From positions 1 through 38,283 of the forward strand of contig JBOFHT010000013.1 in the NCBI GenBank assembly GCA_051649785.1: a DNA stretch of 38,283 nucleotides. The letters are read 5' to 3'. The notes below the pieces were generated by a model. That model saw nothing but the letters and a program-made list of their open reading frames with translations, was not told the origin of the DNA and ran no database searches. The DNA is from JBOFHT01 sp051649785 (GTDB taxonomy: Archaea; Methanobacteriota; Methanobacteria; Methanobacteriales; Methanobacteriaceae). Below, piece by piece: positions 23,430 to 32,581 of this stretch. Numbering within the stretch: position 1 is the stretch's first letter; the number at the start of each line of letters is the position of its first letter. Position numbers and translations under genes: made by a program.

Positions 23430-25793
23430 ATGGCTCCGCCTTCAAATAAAGCTAAAAAATTAAATGATAACTTTTGGGATTCAAAAAAGATAGATATCTC
23501 TATTGGGGAGATTATTAAAGATTCTACGGGTAGTATTGTTGGTAATAGTGGTGAAGAGATAGAGATGGGTCCTACTCCTGAACCTTCTGTAACTGACTTG
23601 AGATCATGGGATATGAAATTACTTAAGAGATATGGTCCATTTTATGCTCCATTTTGTGATATGTGCTGCTTATGTACTTTTGGAAAATGTGATCTTCTTG
23701 GTAAAAAAGGTGCATGTGGAATTGATGCAGAAGCACAACAAGCTAGATTTGTTCTTCTTACTTGTTGTATTGGTGCTGCCGCTCATTCAGGCCATGCAAG
23801 ACACCTTCTTGAACATTTAATTAAAAAATTTGGTGCAGATTTCCCAATGGAATTTGGAAATAATATTGATATTGAAGCTCCAATTATTAGGACTCTAATG
23901 GGTTACAGGCCAAAAGTTTTAGGTGATCTTCGAAAAGCTATGTCTTATATGGAAGAACAGAATCTTCACTTACTTTCTGCTTGTCATACTGGTCAGGAAG
24001 GTAATCACTTAGACTTCGAATCAAAAGCATTCCATGCAGGATTAATGGATAATATAGGTAAGGAAATTGGAGATATTGCACAAATTGCAGCTTTAGACCT
24101 TCCAAAAGGGGATGCTGACACATCACTTATAGAACTTGGTGTAGGTACAATTGACCGTGAAAAACCAGTTATTTTAACAATTGGTCATAATATAGCTCCG
24201 GGTGCAGGAATTGTTGATTATTTGGAAGATAACGATTTAATGGAAGATATAGAGCTTTGCGGTATCTGTTGTGCTTCTATTGATATTACTAGATATGAAG
24301 ATAGGGCTAAAATTGTTGGACCTATTTCTAAACAGCTTAAATTCTTTAGAAGTGGTGTAGCTGATGTTATTGTTGTAGATGAACAGTGTATTAGATCTGA
24401 TGTTTTAGAAGAAGCTCAAAAAACGGATACTGTGGTAATAGCTACTACAGATAAAATGTGTCTGGGGCTAGATGATAGAACTAATGATGATGCAGAGGAT
24501 ATTATATCAGATATTCTATCTAAACGTATTTCTGGTGCTTTAATTTTAGATATGGATAAAGTGGGGGAAGTAGCTACTAAATTAGCTATTGCATTATATC
24601 CTAAGAGAAAACCTTATAAAGGACTTCCTAATAAAGATGAACTCTCTAAAGAAGCATCAAATTGTACTGAATGTGGTTGGTGTGTAAGAGTTTGTCCAAA
24701 TAGCATTCCAATTATGGATGCAATATCCTCAGCAGGTAAAGGAGACTGGGATAAAATAGAAAAACTTTATTATCAAGATGTTTGTTACTCCTGTGGAAGA
24801 TGTGAACAAGAATGCCCTGAAAATATTCCTATTATTGATTTAATGGCTAGAATTGGTGAATCTAACCTCAAAAAAGAAAGATTCAATGTTCGTGCTGGAA
24901 GAGGGCCTGTTCAGGATGTTGAAGTTAGACGTGTTGGAGCTCCTATTGTTTTAGGTGATATTCCGGGAGTTATTGCTTTTGTAGGTTGTACTAATTATCC
25001 TAATGGTTCTGAAGAAGTAGCTTTAATGGCTAAAGAGTTCTTAGAGCGTAATTATATAGTTGTTACTACTGGTTGCGGAGCTATGTCTATTGGGGAATAT
25101 AAAGATGAAGATGGTAAAACTCTCTATGAGAAATATAGTGGAGAATTTGATGCTAGGGGTCTTGTAAATATGGGATCTTGTGTTTCAAATGCCCATATTC
25201 CTGGAGTAGCTATTAAAATTGCTAATATTTTTGCTAAAAAACCATTAGAAGGAAACTTTGAAGTCATTGCAGATTATATTCTTAATCGTGTAGGTGCTTG
25301 TGGTATGGCATGGGGTCCATATTCGCAAAAAGCGGCTGCAATTGCTACTGGTGTTAATAGGTGGGGTATTCCTGTTGTTGTTGGCCCTCATGGTACTAAA
25401 TACAGACGTTTATTATTAGGGCGTGCTGATAGGCCTGATGACTGGAAAGTAAATGATATGCGTACTGGAAAAGTCATTGATAGTGAACCTGCTCCTGAGC
25501 ATCTTTTATATGCTGCTGAAACAAGGGGTGAAGCTACTGTAGCTTTAGCTAAATTGTGTTTAAGACCTACTGATAATGTTAAAGGGCGTCAAATTAAACT
25601 TAATCACTATATGGATTTGCATAAGAAGTATTTTGGAATTATTCCAAATGATGTCTATAAATTTATTAGAAATAAAAAGGATATTCCAATTACATACAAA
25701 AATGAAGTTTTAGCTATGTTAGAAGAACATAACTGGAAACCTCGTGAAATCCCAATGGAACCATCTATTTTGGATTTTCCCGATGAAAAATAG
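23430..25793 (+). CDS. cdhA: Acetyl-CoA decarbonylase/synthase alpha subunit (CO dehydrogenase)
   Basis: This 787-residue protein is the nickel-iron CO dehydrogenase of the methanogen CODH/ACS complex, interconverting CO and CO2. An N-terminal cysteine cluster, C76, C79, C80, C82, C87 and C96 (CDMCCLCTFGKCDLLGKKG), binds the B and D clusters. The alpha-specific ferredoxin-like region, CTECGWCVRVCPNSIP (residues about 412-427) and CYSCGRCEQECPENIP (about 451-466), carries two [4Fe-4S] clusters. Downstream Cys and His residues for the C-cluster are preserved (FVGCTNYPNG, TTGCGAMSIG, MGSCVSNAH, GACGMAWGP). Full length compared with relatives. GGTGATAAA gives the start. It heads the cluster; CdhB, CooC and nickel uptake are encoded nearby. 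Confidence 0.97.
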   Translation: MAPPSNKAKKLNDNFWDSKKIDISIGEIIKDSTGSIVGNSGEEIEMGPTPEPSVTDLRSWDMKLLKRYGPFYAPFCDMCCLCTFGKCDLLGKKGACGIDAEAQQARFVLLTCCIGAAAHSGHARHLLEHLIKKFGADFPMEFGNNIDIEAPIIRTLMGYRPKVLGDLRKAMSYMEEQNLHLLSACHTGQEGNHLDFESKAFHAGLMDNIGKEIGDIAQIAALDLPKGDADTSLIELGVGTIDREKPVILTIGHNIAPGAGIVDYLEDNDLMEDIELCGICCASIDITRYEDRAKIVGPISKQLKFFRSGVADVIVVDEQCIRSDVLEEAQKTDTVVIATTDKMCLGLDDRTNDDAEDIISDILSKRISGALILDMDKVGEVATKLAIALYPKRKPYKGLPNKDELSKEASNCTECGWCVRVCPNSIPIMDAISSAGKGDWDKIEKLYYQDVCYSCGRCEQECPENIPIIDLMARIGESNLKKERFNVRAGRGPVQDVEVRRVGAPIVLGDIPGVIAFVGCTNYPNGSEEVALMAKEFLERNYIVVTTGCGAMSIGEYKDEDGKTLYEKYSGEFDARGLVNMGSCVSNAHIPGVAIKIANIFAKKPLEGNFEVIADYILNRVGACGMAWGPYSQKAAAIATGVNRWGIPVVVGPHGTKYRRLLLGRADRPDDWKVNDMRTGKVIDSEPAPEHLLYAAETRGEATVALAKLCLRPTDNVKGRQIKLNHYMDLHKKYFGIIPNDVYKFIRNKKDIPITYKNEVLAMLEEHNWKPREIPMEPSILDFPDEK

Positions 25794-25922
25794 TACTAAT
25801 AAATAAATAGCACTAATAATATGAATAAAAATAATAATTAGAATTATAATTAAATAATCATAACTTAATATTAATTATAATTCAATAATTTTAATAATTC
25901 AATAATAAAATTAGGTGATTTA

Positions 25923-26429
25923 ATGAATGAGCGTGTAACTCCGTGGCAACCTACGGTTATAGCTGGCCCAACTCAAGCTTTATTGGCCACACCAGAAACT
26001 GCTACATTAATGCTTAAAAAAGCTAAAAGACCACTGTTTGTTATTGGTCCTTATGCTAAAGATGAACCATTATTAACTAATACAATTGAAATAGCTAAAA
26101 AGTGGGATTTGCCTATTGTAACAACAGCAGATGCTTTTAAGGCATTTCATGAAAGAGAAATAGATACTACTGCTTATGGAATTGTAGAAATTACTAATTT
26201 ACTTAAAGACCCTGATTGGAAAGGAGTTAATGGTGAAGGTCAACATGATTTTGTAATGTTTGTTGGGTGTATTTATTATATTGCTTCTCAAGGTCTTTCA
26301 ACCTTAAAGCACTTTGCACCACATCTTAAAACACTTACAATATGTAAATTTTTCCATTCTAATGCAGATGCATCTTTCCCTAATATGAATGATAATGAAT
26401 GGCAAAGTTATTTAGATAAAATGAAATAA
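25923..26429 (+). CDS. cdhB: Acetyl-CoA decarbonylase/synthase epsilon subunit
   Basis: This 168-residue protein has PWQPTVIAGPTQALLATPET at its start and RPLFVIGPYAKDEP with a nucleotide-binding-like fold, characteristic of the epsilon subunit. It associates with the CdhA dimer in the alpha2-epsilon2 component and has been proposed to bind FAD or assist electron transfer. It begins with GGTGATTTAATG and follows cdhA by 129 AT-rich bases. Nothing is missing. Confidence 0.94.
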   Translation: MNERVTPWQPTVIAGPTQALLATPETATLMLKKAKRPLFVIGPYAKDEPLLTNTIEIAKKWDLPIVTTADAFKAFHEREIDTTAYGIVEITNLLKDPDWKGVNGEGQHDFVMFVGCIYYIASQGLSTLKHFAPHLKTLTICKFFHSNADASFPNMNDNEWQSYLDKMK

Positions 26430-26601
26430 ATATCTAAGGATATTGCTGTTAATTGCAATTAAATAATATATTGATAATAATATTACCAATACTATGTTAC
26501 TAATATCTAATATTGATAATAATATATAATAACCTATAATAACAATAATAATTAATTTAATGCTCATTAATATAAAAGAAATATAATCATGGAGGAATTA
26601 A

Positions 26602-27990
26602 ATGTTTGAGGATATTCCTGTTGAAGTAGGTCCTATGTATGAAGGAGAAAGGATAAGAGCAGCAAATATGTTTGTTGAATTGGCTGGTCCTAAATCTAGT
26701 GGAGCTGAACTTGTTCAAGTTGTCGATTCTCTTGATGGGGACAGTTTTAAAGTAATTGGTCCTGAATTAGTTGATATGAGTAAAGGTGAAATTTACCCTT
26801 TTGCTATAAAAATTAAAATCAAAGGCGAAAAGCTTGAAAATGAGCTTGAAGGAGTTATTGAAAGAAGAACTCATGAGCTTTGTAATTATGTTCAAGGTTT
26901 TATGCATTTAAATCAAAGAGATCAAATTTGGTGTCGTGTAAGTACAGAAGCTCTTGAAGCTGGTTTTAAATTAGAGAACTTAGCTCAGGCATTAGGAATT
27001 TTATTTAAAGAAGAGTTCCCAATTATTGAAGCTATTTCCATTACAATATTGACAAAAGAAGATGATGTTAAAGAATTTGTATCTAAAGCAGAAGATGTTT
27101 ACAAACAGAGGGATGCAAAAGCAAGAGAGCTTTCAGATGAAGATGTAGATGTATTCTATGGCTGTTTAATGTGTCAATCATTTGCTCCAGCACATATGTG
27201 TGTTGTAACTCCAGATAGGACTGCACTTTGTGGTGCTATTAACTGGTTTGATTGTAGAGCGGCAGCTAAAATGGATCCTGATGGTGCAATTTTTGAAATT
27301 GAAAAAGGTGAAGTTTTAGATGAAATTAAAGGTGAATATTCTAATGTTAATAAGGCTATATTAGAAAAAAGTCAAGGTGAAACTGACACTGTATATTTAC
27401 ACAGTGTGTTTGAGTATCCTCATACTTCTTGTGGGTGCTTTGAAGGAGTAGCATTCTATATTCCAGAATTAGATGGAATTGGTATTGTCGATAGGGATTT
27501 CAAAGGTGAAACTCCTTTAGGTATTCCATTTTCAGCTATGGCAGGACAATGTTCTGGTGGAAAACAAGTTGAAGGTTTTACAGGTCTTTGTTTAGAATAT
27601 ATGCGTTCTCCTAAGTTTTTACAAGCTGATGGTGGATATGAGCGAATTATTTGGATGCCTAAAGAAATTAAAGACTCTTTAAAAGAATTTATTCCAAAGG
27701 ATATTGCAGATAAAATACCAACTGAAGAAGATGTTTCTTCAATAGCGGATATTAAAAAGTTTTTAACTGAAAAAAATCACCCTATTCTTGAAAGAACTCT
27801 CCTAACTGAAGATAAAGTTGATGAGCCTGAAATATCTTCAGATGATTCTTCAGATATGGATTCTGAATTTGGTCAAGGTGTTCCATTTATGACTAGTCCC
27901 GAATTATCTATGCCTGCTGCTGGTGGAGTTAGGATAGTTCTTAAAAACGCTAAAATTTATGCTGAAAAGGTCATCATTAAAAAGAAATAG
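26602..27990 (+). CDS. cdhC: Acetyl-CoA decarbonylase/synthase beta subunit (acetyl-CoA synthase)
   Basis: The 462-residue subunit forms or cleaves the acetyl C-C and C-S bonds at the A-cluster. Its ligands are visible: C188, C191, C200 and C210 in YGCLMCQSFAPAHMC...ALC, and the Cys-Gly-Cys of TSCGCFEGVAF (C277, C279) that holds the distal nickel. This matches the archaeal form, which lacks the N-terminal domain of bacterial ACS. The C-terminal region after about 385 is acidic (DEPEISSDDSSDMDSEF) before a conserved end segment. Strong GGAGGAATTAA precedes the ATG. In a hydrogenotrophic methanogen it makes acetyl-CoA for carbon assimilation. Confidence 0.97.
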   Translation: MFEDIPVEVGPMYEGERIRAANMFVELAGPKSSGAELVQVVDSLDGDSFKVIGPELVDMSKGEIYPFAIKIKIKGEKLENELEGVIERRTHELCNYVQGFMHLNQRDQIWCRVSTEALEAGFKLENLAQALGILFKEEFPIIEAISITILTKEDDVKEFVSKAEDVYKQRDAKARELSDEDVDVFYGCLMCQSFAPAHMCVVTPDRTALCGAINWFDCRAAAKMDPDGAIFEIEKGEVLDEIKGEYSNVNKAILEKSQGETDTVYLHSVFEYPHTSCGCFEGVAFYIPELDGIGIVDRDFKGETPLGIPFSAMAGQCSGGKQVEGFTGLCLEYMRSPKFLQADGGYERIIWMPKEIKDSLKEFIPKDIADKIPTEEDVSSIADIKKFLTEKNHPILERTLLTEDKVDEPEISSDDSSDMDSEFGQGVPFMTSPELSMPAAGGVRIVLKNAKIYAEKVIIKKK

Positions 27991-28191
27991 TTTTAGTTAT
28001 TATATTTTAGTTGTATTAGTGTATTTAATGTTATTAATTCATCTATTATAATTAAACTAACTATTACTATTATTACTACCATTGCTATTAACATTATTAT
28101 TACTATCATTATTATTATCATTATTACTATTATTATTACTATAGTTAAAAATTCTATTAAAATCTATATTAAAGTCATTTGGTGTGATATA
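27991..28191. repeat. ATT/ACT trinucleotide-rich spacer in the CODH/ACS cluster
   Basis: About 28070-28142 is nearly all ATTATTACT- and ATTATTATC-like triplets, a decayed microsatellite between cdhC and the CooC-like gene. The ribosome site GGTGTGAT for the next gene is at the right end. Confidence 0.55.
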
Positions 28192-28950
28192 TTGATAATT
28201 GCTGTAAGTGGAAAAGGTGGAACTGGAAAAACTATGTTTTCTTCTATTTTAGTTAAAATACTAGCTAAAACTGGGAAAAATCTTCTTGTTATTGATGCAG
28301 ATGCAGATTCTAATATGCCCGACACTCTAGGTATTAATGTAGATAGCAGTGTTGGTGATGTTAGGGAACAACTAAAAAAAGATACTGCAGCAGGCAATAT
28401 TTCTCCTGGAACTAATAAATGGGATATATTAGACTATAAAATAATGGAATCAATGATTGAAACTCAAGATTTTGACCTTTTAATGATGGGTCGTCCAGAA
28501 GGTAGTGGTTGTTACTGTGCTGTTAATACTATGCTTCGTAAGATTATAGAAAACATATCCTCAAACTATGATTATATTGTAATTGATACCGAAGCAGGTT
28601 TAGAGCATTTAAGCCGTAGAACCACTCAAAATGTTGATTGTATGATAGTTATATCTGATACTTCTTCTAGAGGTCTTTTAACAGCAGAAAGAATTGGTGA
28701 TTTAGCTAAAGAACTAGAAATAAGTTTTAAACAACTTTATTTAGTAATAAATAGAATCAAGGAAAATAACAAAAAAAATATCCTTGAAAAAGCAAAAAAA
28801 ACTCACTTAGAATTATTAGGAACTATTAATGATGATGAATTAATAACGAAGTATGATTTAGAAGGAAAAGCTCTTTATAACCTTCCTGATGATGCTGAAA
28901 TAGTATTAACTATTAGTGAAATGGTTGATAAAATAATTTCTCAATATTAA
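28192..28950 (+). CDS. cooC: CooC-like nickel-insertion/maturation ATPase
   Basis: This 252-residue P-loop ATPase of the MinD/SIMIBI class has the deviant Walker A KGGTGKT (residues 8-14), the switch DADADSN (35-41), and GSGCYCAVN with C107 and C109, the metal-binding CxC of CooC proteins. CooC matures CO dehydrogenase by ATP-dependent nickel delivery. Its position between cdhC and cdhD is typical of methanogens. The start is TTG at 28192, following GGTGTGAT; no ATG is close. Confidence 0.88.
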   Translation: MIIAVSGKGGTGKTMFSSILVKILAKTGKNLLVIDADADSNMPDTLGINVDSSVGDVREQLKKDTAAGNISPGTNKWDILDYKIMESMIETQDFDLLMMGRPEGSGCYCAVNTMLRKIIENISSNYDYIVIDTEAGLEHLSRRTTQNVDCMIVISDTSSRGLLTAERIGDLAKELEISFKQLYLVINRIKENNKKNILEKAKKTHLELLGTINDDELITKYDLEGKALYNLPDDAEIVLTISEMVDKIISQY

Positions 28951-29109
28951 TATTATGAAATTGTAAATTATACTATAGTAAATTGTATTATAAACTTTAT
29001 AACCATTATAAATATTATAAAATATACTAACTATAGAGTTTTAATATCTAGATTTGTATGATTGTTATTTAAATTAAAGGATTATTATATTATTAGTGGA
29101 TGTGGTTTT

Positions 29110-30276
29110 ATGAATAGTATGAATCAGCTTCTAAAGCTATTAGAAAATACAGATTCAATTGAATTATCTGAATTTAGGATGGATGTTGAAGAACTAGAAC
29201 TATTTATTCCAACAATGGTTCAACAAACAGTTCAACAAACAATTGCAAAACAAAAGACAATTGAAAAACAATTATTAAAAGCAGGTGAATTTAAACCACC
29301 TATTAAAGAATACCCTGGCAAAATTGCCCAAGTTCAATTAGGGGATGGTTCAAGAAAACCAGTTTACTTAGGTGGTCAAGAGGCACTATATCGTTTTGAA
29401 GAACCACAGCCAAATGCTCCTGTTGTAACTTTTGATGTATTTGATATTCCAATGCCAGGTCTTCCTAGACCTATTCGTGAGCATTTTGAAGATGTAATGG
29501 AATCTCCTGGTGAATGGGCTAAAAAAGCAGTTAAAGATTATGGTGCAAATATGGTAACTATGCATTTAATTGGTACTGGGCCTAAGGTTATGGATAAATC
29601 ACCTAGAGAGGGTGCATTAGCAGTTGAAGAAGTTTTGCAAGCTGTAGATGTCCCACTAGTTATTGGGGCTTCTGGTGATCCAATAAAAGATCCTATTGTT
29701 TTAGAAAAAGCTGCAGAAGTAGCTGAAGGTGAACGTTGTCTCCTTGCATCTGCTAATATGGATTTAGATTATAAAAAAGTAGCTAAAGCTGCTGTTGATT
29801 ATGGTCATGCTGTTTTATCATGGGCTATTACTGATGTTAATATGCAAAAAACCCTTAACAAATATCTTATGAAAGAAGGTTTAACTCAAGAAGATATTGT
29901 TATGGATCCAACAACTTGTGCTTTAGGGTATGGTATTGAATTCTCTATTGATGTAATGACTAGAACTCGTTTAGGTGGCCTTAAAGGAGATAAAGATCTT
30001 CAAATGCCTATGTCTTCAGGTACTACTAATGCTTGGGGTTCAAGAGAAGCTTGGATGAAAAAAGATGAATGGGGACCAACTGATTACAGAGGACCTCTTT
30101 GGGAGATTATGACTGGTTTAACTCTTATGTTAAATGGTGTAGATATTTTTATGATGTTACACCCAAGTTCTGTTAAAATGCTTAGAGAAATTGGTGAAAC
30201 ATTCACAAAAGACTATTTAACTAGTGATATGGATAATATGGGCGAAATTGAAAACTGGATTAGTGAATTAGGTTAA
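29110..30276 (+). CDS. cdhD: Acetyl-CoA decarbonylase/synthase delta subunit (corrinoid protein)
   Basis: This 388-residue protein is the small subunit of the corrinoid iron-sulfur protein. It folds as a TIM barrel, with the sequence VTFDVFDIPMPGLPRPIREHF, GANMVTMHLIGTGPK, VVLVIGASGDP-like VPLVIGASGDPIKDP and WGSREAWMKKDEWGP, which are well conserved in CdhD. It transfers methyl groups between tetrahydromethanopterin and the acetyl-CoA synthase with CdhE. A longer frame could start at TTG 29062, but the family begins near the ATG at 29110. Confidence 0.95.
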   Translation: MNSMNQLLKLLENTDSIELSEFRMDVEELELFIPTMVQQTVQQTIAKQKTIEKQLLKAGEFKPPIKEYPGKIAQVQLGDGSRKPVYLGGQEALYRFEEPQPNAPVVTFDVFDIPMPGLPRPIREHFEDVMESPGEWAKKAVKDYGANMVTMHLIGTGPKVMDKSPREGALAVEEVLQAVDVPLVIGASGDPIKDPIVLEKAAEVAEGERCLLASANMDLDYKKVAKAAVDYGHAVLSWAITDVNMQKTLNKYLMKEGLTQEDIVMDPTTCALGYGIEFSIDVMTRTRLGGLKGDKDLQMPMSSGTTNAWGSREAWMKKDEWGPTDYRGPLWEIMTGLTLMLNGVDIFMMLHPSSVKMLREIGETFTKDYLTSDMDNMGEIENWISELG

Positions 30277-30390
30277 ATGTTTAATACTTTGCTTGTATTT
30301 TTAGATTTGTCTTAAATTAATAATTATTAAATATTTTAAAGATGTTAAATATTAAGTATTATTACGATTAAATATTAATGGGGTTTAATT

Positions 30391-31761
30391 ATGGTTACTG
30401 CAATGGATGTTTATAAATTGCTTCCACAAACAAACTGTGGGGACTGTGGGGAAGCATCATGTATGGCTTTTGCTACAAAACTATCAGAAAAGGAAGCTTC
30501 AATAGAACTCTGTACAGAACTAACTGAAAAACAGTTTAAAGAGCTTGATAATTTACTAGCTCCTGCTGTTAAAGAAGTTAAAATTGGTACAGGTGAAAAA
30601 GAAATTATTATTGGTGGGGACGAGGTTCTCTATAGATATGAATTAACTTATTATAATCAAACTGCTTTAGCTATTGATTTAGCTGATGATTTACCAGAAA
30701 AGGAATTTGATGAAAAAGTAGCTAAGATTATAGCTAGTGAATTTGAAAGAACTGGTGAACTTTTAAAGCTTAATGCAATTGCACTTCGTAATAAATCAGG
30801 GGATGCAGAAAAATTTGCAGCAGCAGCTAAAAAACTTAAATCTGTAGAATATCCAGTATTTTTATGTACATTTGATCCAGTAGCTATGAAATCAGCTCTT
30901 GAAGAGCTTAAAGGTGAAAATCCTCTTATTTATGCTGCTACTGAAAATAACTGGAGTGAGATGAGTGATTTAGCTATTGAATACCAATGCCCTATTACTA
31001 TTTTCTCTCCTGGTGACTTAGAGAAAATGAAAGAGCTTTCATTTAATTTACGCTCTAAAGGATTAACTGATATTGTTTTAGACCCTGGTACTTTAACTGG
31101 TGATGCTATTGGTGATACTTTAGATAACTTTGTAATGATTAGGCGTTTAGCTATTGAAGAAAGAGATGATGATTTCAGATTCCCTATTTTAGGAATTCCT
31201 GCATTGATACGTCTTAACTCTAATGAAGATGATGTTGATTTATCTATTAAAGAAGCTACAATTGCTGCAACATTAATTAATAAATATGCTGATGTATTAA
31301 TTTTACAAGGAACTGATATTTGGGAACTTATTCCAGTTTTAACACTTAGGCAAAGTTTATATACTGATCCACGTAAACCTCAAGCAGTTGATGAGGGGAT
31401 TTATGAATTTGGGGATGTTAATGAAAATTCACCAGTTTTAATAACAACTAACTTTGCATTAACTTATTATACTGTTGAAGGAGATCTTAAATCTGGTGAA
31501 GCTACTTGCTACTTATTAGTTTTAGACACTGTTGGTAAAGCAGTTGATGTAGCTATTGCAGGTGGTCAATTCCATGGTAAATCTGTTGCAGACTTAATTA
31601 AAGATTCTGGAATTGAAGATAAAGTTAAAACAAGAACTTTAGTTGTTCCAGGGTTAGCTGCATCACTAAGTGGTGAAATCGAAGATGAAACTGGTTGGGA
31701 TGTAATTGTTGGCCCAAGAGATTCCTCAGCACTTCCTGATTTTATTGATGAGAAACTTTAA
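30391..31761 (+). CDS. cdhE: Acetyl-CoA decarbonylase/synthase gamma subunit (corrinoid iron-sulfur protein)
   Basis: This 456-residue protein carries the N-terminal [4Fe-4S] motif NCGDCGEASCMAFA (residues 16-29), with a further Cys at 41 (IELCTELTEKQF). A TIM barrel and a C-terminal cobamide-binding domain follow (GLAASLSGEIEDETGWDVIV and GPRDSSALP are the conserved end). The iron-sulfur cluster reactivates the Co centre. It pairs with CdhD to bind cobalt as a corrinoid, consistent with the nearby cobalt transporter. ATG follows GGGGTTTAAT. Confidence 0.96.
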   Translation: MVTAMDVYKLLPQTNCGDCGEASCMAFATKLSEKEASIELCTELTEKQFKELDNLLAPAVKEVKIGTGEKEIIIGGDEVLYRYELTYYNQTALAIDLADDLPEKEFDEKVAKIIASEFERTGELLKLNAIALRNKSGDAEKFAAAAKKLKSVEYPVFLCTFDPVAMKSALEELKGENPLIYAATENNWSEMSDLAIEYQCPITIFSPGDLEKMKELSFNLRSKGLTDIVLDPGTLTGDAIGDTLDNFVMIRRLAIEERDDDFRFPILGIPALIRLNSNEDDVDLSIKEATIAATLINKYADVLILQGTDIWELIPVLTLRQSLYTDPRKPQAVDEGIYEFGDVNENSPVLITTNFALTYYTVEGDLKSGEATCYLLVLDTVGKAVDVAIAGGQFHGKSVADLIKDSGIEDKVKTRTLVVPGLAASLSGEIEDETGWDVIVGPRDSSALPDFIDEKL

Positions 31762-31856
31762 TAGTTTAAATTAATTAATACATTATTTATAACTATTAAA
31801 TATTATTATACTATTATATTATTATTCTATTATTATTATTATTTTCTGGTGATTAT

Positions 31857-32321
31857 ATGAAAACCTTAATGGTTACAGATCCACAAATGTGTAGTGAATG
31901 TGAAGACTGTATAAATGCCTGTAAAAAAGAATATGGTGTATCAAGAGCTCGTAAAACTAGTTCAATTCCTATTTTCTGTATGCAGTGTCATGTTGAAAAA
32001 GCACCATGTCGTAGAATTTGTCCTGTTGATGCTATTGAAGAAATTGATGGTGTTTTAAAAGTCAATGAAGATAACTGTATATTATGTCGCCTTTGCATGA
32101 TATCTTGTCCAGTTGGTGTAGTAGCTATTGATAAAGAGAAAAAATCTGCTGAAAAATGTACACTTTGCTTAGATTCTGATAATATTATTCCTGCTTGTGT
32201 TGCAGCATGCAAGGACAATGTTTTAAATCTTTTCTCTATTGAAGATTTACAAGAACTCAAAAATGATGATGTACTGATTGAAGAATTAGAAGAAGCAATG
32301 AAAACTTATAAAAAGATTTAA
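31857..32321 (+). CDS. Multi-cluster ferredoxin (CooF/HycB-like) of the CODH/ACS cluster
   Basis: This 154-residue polyferredoxin has several cysteine groups: MCSECEDCINAC (12-23), FCMQCHVEKAPCRRICPVDA, CILCRLCMISCPVG and CTLCLDSDNIIPACVAACK. About four [4Fe-4S] clusters are expected, as in the CooF/HycB type electron carriers. It ends the cluster and probably carries electrons to or from CdhA or CdhE. A GGTGATTAT precedes the ATG. Downstream DNA is T-rich. Confidence 0.9.
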   Translation: MKTLMVTDPQMCSECEDCINACKKEYGVSRARKTSSIPIFCMQCHVEKAPCRRICPVDAIEEIDGVLKVNEDNCILCRLCMISCPVGVVAIDKEKKSAEKCTLCLDSDNIIPACVAACKDNVLNLFSIEDLQELKNDDVLIEELEEAMKTYKKI

Positions 32322-32345
32322 TAGAGATAATATTGATTTAATTCA

Positions 32346-32480
32346 TTATTATTCTGTACTTTTTTATTTTTTACTTCCTATTTTTTACTTTCTACTCCCT
32401 AGTTTATATTTTATTACTTTATTTTTACTTTATCTCCTTTTCAATATTCTTTAATTCTTCCCTAGTCTTTTCCATATTCT
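32346..32480 (+). terminator. Thymidine-rich transcription end of the CODH/ACS cluster
   Basis: Repeated runs of T (TTTTTTATTTTTTACTTCC and similar) cover more than 100 bases right after the last gene of the cluster. Archaeal RNA polymerase terminates at such tracts without needing a hairpin. Confidence 0.5.
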
Positions 32481-32581
32481 TTTTCCATATATTTTATTAG
32501 CTAATAACTGTTTATATTATATATACTCATTTTATCACTAATTGTTTTTTATTTAGCTTTTTGGAGGATATTATATCAATG

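Noticed and set aside
27991..28191. Repeated triplets that might be a CRISPR-like array
   Set aside because: Units are three bases with no spacers of regular length; it is simple sequence. No CRISPR array is seen anywhere in the window.
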